From Apteryx mantelli (taxonomy: Eukaryota > Chordata > Aves > Apterygiformes > Apterygidae), in assembly GCF_036417845.1 (NCBI RefSeq), contig NC_089980.1, forward strand, positions 66,896,501-66,960,500: 64,000 bases of DNA, given 5' to 3'. The notes below the pieces were generated by a model. It saw nothing but the letters and a program-made list of their open reading frames with translations. It searched no databases and was not told the origin of the DNA. Of this stretch, positions 25,001 through 34,600 are shown piece after piece. Both the position numbers and the translations under genes were made by a program. Each line of letters opens with the position of its first letter. Position 1 is the stretch's first letter.

Positions 25001-28000
25001 CAAGAAATTGAGTCAGAATTGAAAGACAATGCTAAAGATGTGAAAGTGGTAGGTCACGGAACTCTTTTGCTTGAACAGTCCTTGAAAACAGGAGGACACA
25101 AGGAGGATGACATCCAAGACCTGGGAAGTGCAAGGAGCATTCAGGGCAAAAATGGAAGTGAAGGAGGAGTTCTACACGAAGGTTCGGAGAGAAGTGAAGT
25201 ACCTGCTGCAATGAAAGAGAACACAGAAGGACTTAAAAATGTAGATATATTGAGAGATGAAAGCCAGTGGCAGACGCATGAAGAAGCAGTTGTAGAAGAC
25301 CATGAGGAAACACCTGAATTGCAAAGGACAACAGAGAAACCTTCATCAAAAGATAAAGACTTTCACAGCAGCAAAATGGTCACTTCCAAGGAAGAACCCA
25401 TACTAAAGCAGGATTCTTCAGAACAAGACAAACTGCCCTTAACAGAGCTGGCAGGAAATGAGATGAGAGATGAACATATTCCAGAAGTGGAGACTGCAGT
25501 AAGTATTACATATAACGCAAAGGTTGATCTGTCTCAGAAAAATTCAGCAAGTGTTAGACATCATAGCTAATCCAGAAGCAGGCAAAATCGTTGTCAAGGA
25601 CCTTCCTTTTACAGAATGATGGAACTGAAGTTTCTTTCAGTGAGACAGATTGAAAAATTTCCAGAAGCAGCTAGCACTGAGGCTTCTGTGCAGAGTGAGA
25701 TGGCTGCAGTTCCTACAGTAAGAGGTGGGAGATGGCGTGCTTGAATCTGAAGGTGCAGAAACAATCACCATTAAGGCTTCTGCACTGAGTAATGTTACTG
25801 AAGATATTATAGGAAACAATATGACACATATACATTATACCATACATATCAGATGGAATTTTTAGTCCCGGGCAGACATGCAATTATGGCTGATGTACCT
25901 CTGCAAAGGTAAGAAATGGCACCCCTACCTGTGGCTTTGAAGGTGCAGGAGTGATGGTGGCTGATATGCTCCTACCCTCTTCCCTGCCTTCCCACCATCA
26001 TACTGGCTTAGTCTTTGGTTTACGTGGTGTCAGCTGTACATCCTTTTAGGCTGTCCTTCATTTCCTGAGCTGTGTGTCCTGTGAAACTACGCACCAATGT
26101 GCTGGGATCTTGATGATCTGCTAATCTCAGTGTCACCAACACATGCCATTCTTATAACCCTCACCTTCCAGGTCATTTCTTCTGGTGCTTTTGCATGCAG
26201 AATATTCCCAATCACTCTCCGCTCATACCTTTCTTCACATTTCTGTTCCCATTCTCCTCAGGTGCAAAACATGGATGCAGGCGACACCTCTGCCTTGGGG
26301 CCTGCAGGCACTGCAGGCACTGCAACTGAAGTGCCTGTGCAGCTTGAAGGTGAGCGTGACACCCCCTCCGAGGGACCGAAGCACACAGAAGCAGTTGTCG
26401 TTGCGGTCCCTGGCACGCCAGAGGGAGAAGCAGCAACTCCTGCCTTGGACTCAGCAGGCCAGGCTTGGGCTGACGGAGTTCCTGGCGAGGCACCTCCCCA
26501 GGGAGAGGAAGGCGAGTCTGGGCTCCCTGCCCTAAAAAGCACCAAAGTCCCCGCTGCCGAGCTCCCCGTGCAGAAGGGGATACAAGTCTCTGCCTTCACT
26601 CCAGAAGCAACTGGCTCAGAAGCAGCTGCAGCGTCTGGGCAGAGTGTGAGCGAGGGGGCTTGTGTGCAGATCCCTGCAGAAGCCTCTGGGCCCATCTTGG
26701 AGCCCAAATGCCAAGAAAGAACCACCAGAGAAGTGCTCTCCCAGAGTGATGAGACGGAAGGCGGCCCACTACAAGATGCCATACTCAAAACTGCAGCCCT
26801 CTCCCAGAGTGAAAACACTGAGGAGAACAAAATGGACGACGCCATCCTCAGCATGGACTCCCCAGGCCCTGTCACTGCAGCCCCCACGCAGCTTGAAGGA
26901 GAAAACCTATCTGCCTTAGCATCCACCGGCATGGATACCACAGACAATGGGAGCAGCGTCCTCCCTGGCAGCAGCCCAAAGAAATGCGAAACACAAAGCA
27001 GCGTAGCTGCAGAAGAGCCGGTGGAAGCAGCACAAGAACTTGTAGAAACCTCAAACTGTGAGGGCGTGCTGAGGGAAGAAACCAAAGGGGAGCGACTGGT
27101 GGAAAGAGCCCAAGGCGTAGGTGACTCTGGCACACTGGAAGCTGTGAGCGGTGATGAACGTCACTCACCTGCTGTGCAGCAAGGGGTTTTACCTGTGCCA
27201 GAGGAAGGCCCTGGCTCAGCCTTCCCTGGAGCTGAAAGCTCGGAGGCACCAAAAGTGTCCGTGCCAGCACCAGCTGCTGCCCTTGAAGAACCTGTCGCTG
27301 TCAAAACCGTGACACCCACAGACACGGCAGCCAGAACGTTAGAGCCCTTGGCAGCCAGGCGTGGGCAAAGGTCTCCGGAAGAAGTCCCAGTTGCTACTGT
27401 TGACCATTCAGGCCCTGGGACTGCAGAGCCTGACAGTGCAGAAGCACCTCAACCTCAAGCACCTCCTGCTTCTGTGAAGGCAGAGAAGAAGCAAGAGATG
27501 CCCCAGGGATTTGGACACCCTGAACAAAGTGTTGATCCTTCGAAGAAAAGTCCTTCTCTTGCCCACCCTCAGTTAGAGAAGGACACTGTTCAGTCTGTGG
27601 CTCTGGAGTCCCAGAGTACAAAAATTGTATTGAATGTCATCCAGACGGCTGTTGACAAACTCACAGATACAGAAGAGGCAGCTGCATCTGAATCAAAGCA
27701 GCACACAAAGTCTGTAGGAGAAAGCCAACCAGATAGCAGAATATCTGAATTTCTGGAAACTATGCAAGGGGATCATCACCTTCCTGTCAAAGAGGAAGAA
27801 ATACCAAGCAGAGAACAAGAGCTCCAGCAGTCAAGAACAGGGAAACATGCCACATTAGCAGAGTCTGCAGAAATTCATGCAAGTGTAGAACAAGCAAAAG
27901 ACATGCTGTTCATTTCTCATGCGTCTGAAGAAGGAAAAAGTGAGAATTCATTAGAAATTATGATTAGCCCTCAAGATGTTTCAAGGGAAAGTCCGAGACT

Positions 28001-28943
28001 TCCGAAGTCAGCAGTAGGAATGGGTACTTCAGAAGATTCAACCAAAGAACCCCTTGACACACACCCACCAAAATTAAAGGAAAAAGAGGTGGGGCAGATT
28101 CTGGAAATCCCAGACCAAGATACAGGTCAGCAAACACAGGTAGAAAAGAATGATGAACAACATCACCTGTCAGTGGAAGATGTGAAAACACAGACACCGG
28201 AGGATGTTTGTAGCCACGAAGGCATGCCTTGTCAACATCCCCAAAGCCTGAACTCATTGGCTCCTGAGGCCTCAAATGTAAGCAGCATTTTTTAGTAAGC
28301 AATTTCTTTCCCTTTCCAGAGTAATTTTGAGGTGTCTACAACTCTTGTCTCTCATTTTTATTTTAAACTAGCCAAAGAGAGATTATGGCCAGCACTGCTT
28401 CCTAGTTTAACCAATAGCCCACTTTTTTTTTTTTCTTCTTCTTCTTCTCTTTACTGACTTTCTCGGCCACACAACACCTTGTTTCCTTTTCTGTACAATC
28501 ACCCCTCACTTTAATGGTCTCTCCCTTCAACTTGGCCTCTGGCCTGTAGTTTAAGGATTTTTCTGGGAGGTGGAAAATACAGTTTCCAGTTTTCTTAGCT
28601 ATACAAAACACATGCCATACAAGTGGGTGTGACATTTAATCTGTATACATGCTTCTCCTCTAACAAAGCTGGAAATTCAGAAGGGGGTGACTGATGCCTT
28701 CCACTGTAAATCAGGAGTGCCTCATTTCCCAAAGCTCTTCGAACTTGAGTGAAATCTGAATCAGAAAAGATGATAGGGATAGGTTCTCCTTAGGCTATTT
28801 ATTATTCTTGCTTAATTAAGTTGTGTGACCCTCTTCAACTCCATTTCTGAAAACTGCTTAAGAATGATGATAAGATATTCTTGAGAGAGGAAATTGTCAT
28901 TAATAAAGCTTTATTACTGTCTTCTTTCTTTCAGATGTGCTAA
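538..28943 (+). CDS. AKAP12: AKAP12 (gravin/SSeCKS), alpha-form coding region, multi-exon
   Basis: This is A-kinase anchor protein 12, a large disordered scaffold that holds PKA, PKC, calmodulin and beta-adrenergic signalling complexes at the plasma membrane and cortical actin. The proposed join is 538-633, 10404-10590, 21645-25498, 26262-28277 and 28935-28943. All splice phases agree and the product is 2053 aa; human AKAP12 is about 1780. Visible parts are the N-myristoylation signal MGAGSS, a conserved basic block FKKVFKFVGF (about residue 160), basic WSK-type motifs near residues 262, 731, 806, 884 and 930, the conserved tract SIEERSPSWIS, and the PKA-RII helix IVLNVIQTAVDKL near residue 1834. 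The first three exons are secure. The intron at 25499-26261 and the extreme C-terminus are inferred from splice sites and phase. ZBTB2 lies convergently downstream, as in other amniotes. Confidence 0.9.
634..10403 (+). other. AKAP12: AKAP12 intron 1 (alpha), no gene seen
   Basis: This is about 9.8 kb of AT-rich intron with scattered homopolymer runs. I see no convincing exon, RNA gene or young transposon. All open frames are short, lack family resemblance and sit in stop-rich sequence. The first 700 bases still belong to the CpG-rich promoter zone and carry long pyrimidine runs. Confidence 0.7.
1050..1318. repeat. Pyrimidine-rich low-complexity tracts
   Basis: A nearly pure pyrimidine tract of about 65 bases runs from 1050 to 1115: a long T run, a C run, a T run and a second C run. 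Two further C-homopolymer runs follow, near 1227-1243 and 1303-1318. They sit a few hundred bases downstream of the alpha first exon. Such tracts can form triplex or i-motif/G4 structures and are prone to length errors in assemblies. Confidence 0.85.
10404..10590 (+). CDS. AKAP12: AKAP12 exon 2
   Basis: This 187-nt exon begins after a CAG acceptor at 10401-10403 and ends CTACTG|GTAAGT. It enters in phase 0 and leaves in phase 1, matching the alpha first exon and the big exon. It encodes an acidic, Gln/Glu/Pro-rich segment with two near-repeats (QEPHQPEG and QEPPVLQAEG). In mammals this exon is shared by alpha-type transcripts and skipped by the beta form, whose first exon splices directly to the big exon. 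Confidence 0.88.
11520..13055. repeat. Diverged local duplication inside AKAP12 intron 2
   Basis: The sequence around 11545-11710 and the sequence around 12930-13045 share the same ordered blocks: a CATTATTAT-type block, TAGAAGGT, ATGCTGAC, CTTTACRTTTT, TTTTTTATCAT and TCTTTCACT. Similarity is clear but weak, so this is an old direct duplication or two members of an old repeat family about 1.35 kb apart. Confidence 0.5.
13540..13830 (+). promoter_or_regulatory. AKAP12: CpG-rich beta promoter of AKAP12
   Basis: A short island of GC- and CpG-rich sequence stands out sharply from the AT-rich intron and ends about 60 bases before the beta first exon. Mammalian AKAP12 uses a separate promoter at the same place for its non-myristoylated beta form. 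The overlapping 117-aa open frame at 13502-13855 shows no family and is explained by GC-rich composition. Confidence 0.7.
13890..13914 (+). CDS. AKAP12: AKAP12 exon 1 beta (alternative first coding exon)
   Basis: The exon encodes only MLGTITIM plus one base and ends ATGG|GTAAGG in phase 1. Joined to the big exon at 21645 it gives MLGTITIMVGQ, which matches the known mammalian beta N-terminus MLGTITITVGQ with one substitution. The phase equals that of exon 2, so either exon can feed exon 3. The product lacks the myristoylation signal, so this isoform should differ in membrane targeting. Confidence 0.9.
13915..21644 (+). other. AKAP12: AKAP12 intron before the big exon
   Basis: About 7.7 kb of AT-rich intron with poly-A/T runs (near 14300, 14735, 15950, 16195 and 16770). 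No exon, RNA gene or clear transposon was recognised. The last 200 bases before the acceptor have a diverged copy at 39866-40060. Confidence 0.65.
21645..25498 (+). CDS. AKAP12: AKAP12 exon 3, main scaffold exon
   Basis: The exon starts after a long pyrimidine tract and CAG (21642-21644) and is open for about 3.9 kb. It encodes a Glu/Lys/Ser/Thr-rich disordered scaffold. Conserved landmarks are FKKVFKFVGF (near 21843), the WSK-type motif RKFFSQGWTGF (near 22147), VTPWASFKKM (near 23552), SWEAFICVGSSKKRA (near 23780), STWESFKRLVTPR (near 24013), ESWVPFRKLMPGRRKK (near 24150) and SIEERSPSWIS (near 24490). The three central basic motifs bind calmodulin, PKC and acidic lipids in mammals. The frame can end in two ways: at donor GCA|GTAAGT (25498), giving a phase-0 join to exon 4, or by read-through to TAA at 25568-25570, adding 24 residues. 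The splice is preferred because the PKA-binding site lies further on. Base composition is AT-rich, unlike the start of exon 4. Confidence 0.95.
25499..26261 (+). other. AKAP12: Probable new AKAP12 intron made of former coding sequence
   Basis: The segment begins GTAAGT and ends with a strong pyrimidine tract plus CTCAG; removing it keeps the reading frame (phase 0 on both sides). Inside, coding-like stretches survive in different frames and are separated by stops. Examples are QQVLDIIANPEAGKIVV near 25544, FPEAASTEASVQSEMAA near 25659, and GDGVLESEGAETITIKAS near 25731. In mammals this part of the gene is a single uninterrupted exon. The reading is that the ancestral coding exon picked up frame breaks and the stretch is now spliced out. 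A frameshifted assembly is the main alternative. Confidence 0.6.
26262..28277 (+). CDS. AKAP12: AKAP12 exon 4, C-terminal region with PKA-RII site
   Basis: The exon opens after CTCCTCAG at 26261 and runs in phase 0. Its first ~1.2 kb encodes a GC-rich, Ala/Pro/Glu/Val-rich segment with an internal repeat (LSQSDETEGGPLQDAIL and LSQSENTEENKMDDAIL). From about 27480 composition returns to that of exon 3. The helix IVLNVIQTAVDKL at 27624-27662 matches the mammalian gravin PKA-RII site (IIQTAVDQ core), which shows this exon belongs to AKAP12. The end may be the donor AAT|GTAAGC at 28277 joined to 28935 (adding Met-Cys-stop), or read-through to TAG at 28293-28295 (ending SNVSSIF). Nucleotides 26262-27402 have a nearly identical copy at 45814-46953. 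Confidence 0.88.
28278..28934 (+). other. AKAP12: AKAP12 last intron / alternative 3' end
   Basis: Bounded by GTAAGC and a TTCTTTCTTTCAG acceptor. It contains an in-frame stop at 28293-28295 and an AATAAA at 28902-28907, so it could also serve as the 3'UTR of a shorter transcript ending in SNVSSIF. A CTT/T-rich low-complexity run lies at 28423-28448. Confidence 0.5.
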
Positions 28944-29626
28944 GCATCCCTGTGGTATTTGGAGAGATGCAGTCCTAGAGAACAACTGACAATCCTGTGG
29001 CAGAGCCAGGAGCTTTATTCACCACCCTTTATTCTTGGATGTTAACAGCTGCTCTTTTGAAGACTTCACCTTTTTGTCATTTCTATTAAAAACAATGCCT
29101 TTAATGTTGGGTATATTCACATGTGTGTACCATGCAAAGGTCATTTGCCTTTGCCCAAAATATACCATTTAGACTGGAGATGTGCAACTAAGTGAATGGG
29201 CAGACCACTAAAAATTGTGCCACAGTTATTGCCATCCCTTCACTTAAAATGTCTCATGTCTGTCCTGTCTCCTTCAATCCCTTCATTTATACCTGAATCC
29301 CCTACCTTCTCTCTGCAGTCTCCCTTAGTGCACTCATCCTCTGTAGCTGCCTTGGTTTGATCTACTGAGAGGCCGTAAGTGCTGCTTGGCTGAGGGGGAT
29401 GAAGGGAGAGGAGAGCTGAATGACGAGAACACGTGAGACTTCTGGCTGACTAGTGCATGTTTCTTTATCGAACAGCAGGAACTGGAACACGCACAGGTTC
29501 TCGAGCAAGATGCTCAAGATTGCTGCCTCTCAATCCCATTCAGGTAAAAGAATTGCCCTACAGGCTCTCTCCATCCTTTGATTGTATTTGTGCAGGCCTG
29601 ATTTAGTCAGAAGCGACTTCTACAGG

Positions 29627-29966
29627 GTAGCCTGAGAGGAAACTGAGAATACCCTTTTTCTGTTGTTCCAGACTTCAGGTTTCCAGAACTGGACTGTAAT
29701 GTGTTGAATATTTATATGTATGTCTTAAACCCAGTTCTGATTTTAATGTAGAGGTATGATATTTCTGTACCATTTAGACATGCCGTTAAAGGAATTTTGT
29801 AGTGTAGCCTGGAGATGAAATGGATACCATTGGAGAGGAAACTGATAACATGTACTTTCCTATTTATTGTTCCAGGTTTTCCCCTCGTAAAACCCCTCCA
29901 AAACTTGGCTGTCATGCTTTGAATATTTATATGTATATCCTAAACTCAATTCTGATTTTAATGTAG
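29627..29966 (+). repeat. Tandem duplication in the AKAP12 3'UTR
   Basis: Two direct copies (about 29627-29752 and 29804-29966) share GTAGCCTG near their starts, GAGAGGAAACTGA, TTGTTCCAG, then a well conserved block GAATATTTATATGTAT followed by CTGATTTTAATGTAG. The spacing is about 215 bp at the conserved end. Neither copy shows an open frame. Confidence 0.75.
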
Positions 29967-31612
29967 ACTGTGATCTGTTGAAAGACAAAAGGAGAGCCCT
30001 AACTTGTGGCAGATCCACCAACTACCCATACCAAAATCATTTCAACTTGCAGTCTTCCCAGGTTTCTGAGAACCCTCCAGACTCATTATTCTTCCTGCTT
30101 TCTTGCTTATTTAGCAACCCCATCTGTATCACAGCCCTCAAATCACACCCCTCTCATCCAAGAGTCAGCTCATTTCTGGTCACTTCCTCATCCAACCCCA
30201 AAGCCTTCATCCCACCGACACCCTCTACCAAACTTTCTTTAAACAAGCTTCCTCCCTCCCCAACCCATGCCTGAACTGCTTTCCCACCATGGCATTTCCT
30301 GAAATCCTCCCTACTCATAGCAATTCCCTGTCTTCACTGCAGGAGGAGCAGGAAGGAGGTTAAGGGCTTGATGATGAATTGTGCCTGGGACTGCAAAGGG
30401 CTTTGGGGTGCTGAAAACTTAAAACTCTTAATGCAAGGTGGATGTAAGGTGGGTTGGATTGAGAACAGCTGTAGAACAGAATGAGCTGGGGGATTTAAAG
30501 GTAGGCAGAAGGCCCAAGACTGACAGTCCTGGGATGGCCGCCCCCAGCAAGAGTCAATCTTCTCTTTTCTTGTTTACATTAAAATCAGACAAAGGGGGTA
30601 CAAGTCACTACTTTCCGCTCTGATTTCTAAAGTGAAGGTTACAGATCGCACTTTGTGAAACTGATGCCCATCAAGTTGAACAATAGTTTCACTATCCTAC
30701 CTGTATAGTAATTTATTTTAAAATCAACTTGTAGTGTACAAACGCTCTTGTTATGGTAGGTGCTTGCCTCTCCTCAAGGCTGCACATATAGCAAGCAATG
30801 TGACTGATTGCACTGGTGTGATTGCACCATCTGGTGCTGTCCTGTGTGGAAGCATCAAAAGATTTTTCCTTACCTCAGAGCAAATGATATAAATATTTAA
30901 AGCTGAACAACATGGTTTCAAACAATCCAGTCCATCTTTGTCCATCGTTAGCGGCAGCTTTCCCCCTTAGCTTTGGGCAATTCTAACAACCTCTGTTGGT
31001 TTCCACAGGTTAAATTGGCTTGCAAATTAATCGTGCTCTTAATAACACCTCACAAGTGCGAACTTGGCTGAACTTGTACAAATTGTATTCCTATGTACGT
31101 TAAGCCATATTGCAATAACTGCAGCAGGTAAAATGAAATAACAATAGCATGACCTGTGTAATCCCTATTCTTATGTTTGTAGTTCCAAAGCTGTTAATAA
31201 TATGTAAAGTTAATTCTTGTCTGAACCTCATTTAAATAAAGCTAGCTTTATCACAAGGTAAATTGTCTGTTGGTAGTAATTGGACAGGCAAGTGCTTAAA
31301 CTTGCTTGTGATCTCCATTAATCCAGAGCCTAGGTAAGCAATGCAACAAACATAACTATAAAACCAATATCAATGCTGCTTCTTGTAACTGACAGCTGAA
31401 AAAATACTGCACCTGAAACCATGCTAATGGTGCAAGGAGCATGTCTCCTCATAAAGATACTACTTTGTTCCAGTGTATTGCTTTGGCCTCTGAGACTCTC
31501 ATTTGAGACTGTGACTTCTGGCTTGTGCTTAAAAGCTTGAAGCTTTCTCTAATTCAGTGTATTGGGTTACCAAATTTGATTTTGTGTTTTTAAGGTAGAT
31601 TTTCATTGATTA

Positions 31613-31618
31613 AATAAA
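31613..31618 (+). terminator. AKAP12: Poly(A) signal, probable distal AKAP12 end
   Basis: Canonical AATAAA followed within about 20-45 bases by T- and TG-rich sequence, as expected for a cleavage and polyadenylation site. Confidence 0.55.
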
Positions 31619-31640
31619 ATACAACTACAAGTTTGTTTTA

Positions 31641-34600
31641 ATGTGTGTATGTGCTTTTTTCTTTTTAGCTTCACCTTGCTTAGTACAAATTATTTTCTGA
31701 TGGTTGCTTAATCTTCAGACCAGAGTTAGATTTGCTCTTGACAATTCATGTGTTGTTGATTGACATTCAGCTTTTGATGTGACTTAAAGGAAATAATTAC
31801 AGAATTAATCTGCAACTTGGGTGTATGATTCTATAAAATATGTATGTACTAGTAAGACACTTTAGTAAATTCTGAAGAAAAAAATTACAATTAAGTTCAA
31901 GATGGGTAACTGTTTGGTGAGCCAGAATGAAAAATCAGTACATCATATCCCTTGTTAGTGTAATTGAAGCAAAGATATAAATGCCAACATGAAGTTTCAC
32001 AGAAAAATTGGTGTCTAAAAGTGGATTAAGGTCCTCAGGCCTCAAACTGAGATCTTCTAGACTTCCATCCCTTCTGTATAGCTGTGCTTTACCCTTCGTG
32101 GCACCTGACATAGGTGCTTGTGATTTATGTTCACAAAACTTGGCCTTTAGAGATGACATTTTTCTAGCCATCCGTGTTTATGGCTAAGGGTGTTTAGCAG
32201 CATTTGTATCTGAAAAGACTTAAATAGGTTCACAGCTGAACTCATTCTGTAAAAGCTATACATTTGCCTTCCTACCTCAGCTGCTAAATCCAGTACCTGC
32301 AAATACTTATCTTCATTGGTCACAGCAAATGATGGTGCAACCATCACTTTAAAGACAGTGATGGAGGGGGAGATGCCTGTCCCTCCTCTCCCTATCTTAC
32401 TGCATTAGTGGGCTCAGGCTGAGGGCAGCTGATCTCACTGCCCAACTAGACAAGAGCAACTACTATAGATCAGACCAGCACTTCCCACCAGATCTTGTGT
32501 TTATGGCACTCAACTGCAGTCCTCTGCCAGTCCTGCAAGGTTTATGCATTTATGCTATCCTGTTACTGGTTAATATAAAGTTCCTTAAACGGGCATCAAA
32601 GTGGGGATTGGAGACCAGGCCTCTTCCTTAGTGGGGAGGTTTATGTGCTTGCTGTTTCCTCTTTTTTAAGATTGTTATTGGAAATAACTTGAGGATCTGG
32701 TCTATCAGCTCAAGCTCTGGAAGCAGCTTATGCTTTTCCATCCAGCTTCAGTGCCTGTGGGAGGCTGCTAGGCTCACCGAGGAAGCTGCACAGCTCAGGT
32801 ACAGCTGGTGTATGCTGGGGGGCTGGTGCCATGCCACAAGCACATGGGTTCCTGAGAGGGCTACGTTTGGGTGCCAAAAGCAAGACGTTTGTCACTGACC
32901 CTGCTGCATGGGAGGGAGCAGACCCGAGGAGGGCAAGGGCTGCAAAGAAGGATGGATGAGGTTTGGGATGAGGAACAATGTGAAGTAGAAGTTGGGTGGA
33001 TTTGACATCTGTTTCTAGTGTTTGAAAAATCCACATGCCTCAGTCCTTGGTGCTGGGAGCGATGCTGTGCCAAAGTGAGGGGAGCAGAAGTCAATTCGAC
33101 TGTGGCTCTCCTATATGCCAAGGGAGCCTCCTGGAAAAGGTCTGCATGTAAAGGACTTGTGCGGCAGCTCAACCCAGTCTATATGATCTATCCTATAGAT
33201 ACATCCCTGTCCCTCTTGCAAAAGGCACCAGACTAGAAAGGATAATGAGCAAAACACTTTTTCTTTTAAGCAACTGGACAAGAAGAGAATTTTGAAATTT
33301 TACAAGGAATTTATAAGCCAGTTTCTTCTGAAAGATAGAAATCCCAAGAATCATTCAGGAAGCAGCTGAGAGAAATCCCTGCCTCCTTCCCAGTGCATCA
33401 GTCCCCTCATGGTGTTTTGCAGTCTCTCGGTCTTGTAGTGATACGACCTCCTCTCACCTGCTTGTGTTGAGTATCTTTCCCTACTTCTGCTGTTTGTTTC
33501 TCTACTTAGTAAGGCTTCTTGTGAATTTTTAAACTTGTTTCCAATAGATTTTCAGCAGATAGCCTTGGGATCGGAGAGATGTAACTGGCATTGCTTGTCC
33601 TTTCCCACAGAAACTGCGGTACAAAGTGGAAAGCCTGACATACAACTGTCTGTATTAGCACTTCTCCCTTTCCCCTTTCCTGTAACCATGAAGTTCACTG
33701 TCTAAAAGACAGAGAGAGGTGATGCTGCGCTGATATTTGAGAGTACCTACTGACTGTGTACCCAGGGCTTCAGGGCACCCAGAGCCAAGGCAGTCTGTGT
33801 TCCCTGGCCGCCTCCCTCAATATGGTGTTGGGTGCACGTGTGAGCTTTGCACACTTGAGTATTGGGCACCAGCAAGCAACACTAGTATCACCTTTTATGC
33901 ACACTGAGATTCACTGCAGAGCCAAGGGAGGGGGGGCAAGCATGGGAGCAGGCTGACTTCAGAGTTTGAATTTCACTTCATTTTGTAGTTGAAGAGGTGA
34001 TAGAAAAAGGTAAAGTTTTCAGTGTTGGCCCACTGAAGCAAAGAGGGTTAGTTAGAGTTCTGAAGGCAAGTCTGTGCAAGGGGAGAAAGGGCCAGGAGGA
34101 ATTTGAGCCAGCCTATTTGAGATACTGACTGGAAAGGCAGCCTTTCCACAGTCCCTGACTGCCATGTGAGTGTATATTGCCCATTTTTTCCCTTCTGTCA
34201 ATGACAGAGAAAACTTTTCTTAGCCCAGATAAATGCATTTGCTGCTTTTGTCTCCCAGGTGGTGTTTTTACTATCATTTAATGAGAACAATTCAGAACTA
34301 CAAAGACTGATACAACCTGCCCAGTATTCTTGAGCTGCCACAAACTGTTCTAAGCTAAAATACTTGCTAAACAATCTTGATAGTATCATTAGTTTCTCTG
34401 CTGTAAGTCTCCCTGTTGAGGAAAAGTTTATTAGAAGTTTTTTAATTGGATTTTTGCATAACATGTCTTGATCCTGCAGTTGGATTCAGGCTTGTATATC
34501 CTCTCTCCCCTCCCCTCAGTAGAGCCAGTTAATGCCTCACAGATGCAGGGGAGGAACCTGCAACAATCTGAATGTCATGGCGATAGTTGGGAGAATTGCT

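Larger units (their letters stand above)
28935..31640 (+). other. AKAP12: AKAP12 terminal exon, mostly 3'UTR
   Basis: After the acceptor at 28934 only ATG TGC TAA would be coding; the rest is untranslated. Candidate poly(A) signals are AATAAA at 31235-31240 and at 31613-31618. The second is followed by a TG/T-rich downstream element (TGTGTGTATGTGCTTTTTT), so the main end is placed near 31640. The extent is inferred; several frames in this stretch are short and unrecognised. A local tandem duplication lies at 29627-29966. Confidence 0.55.

Noticed and set aside
26258-27133. A 291-aa frame on the - strand opposite AKAP12 exon 4, repeated at 45810-46685.
   Set aside because: It mirrors the exon in antisense; its identity in both copies only reflects the DNA identity.
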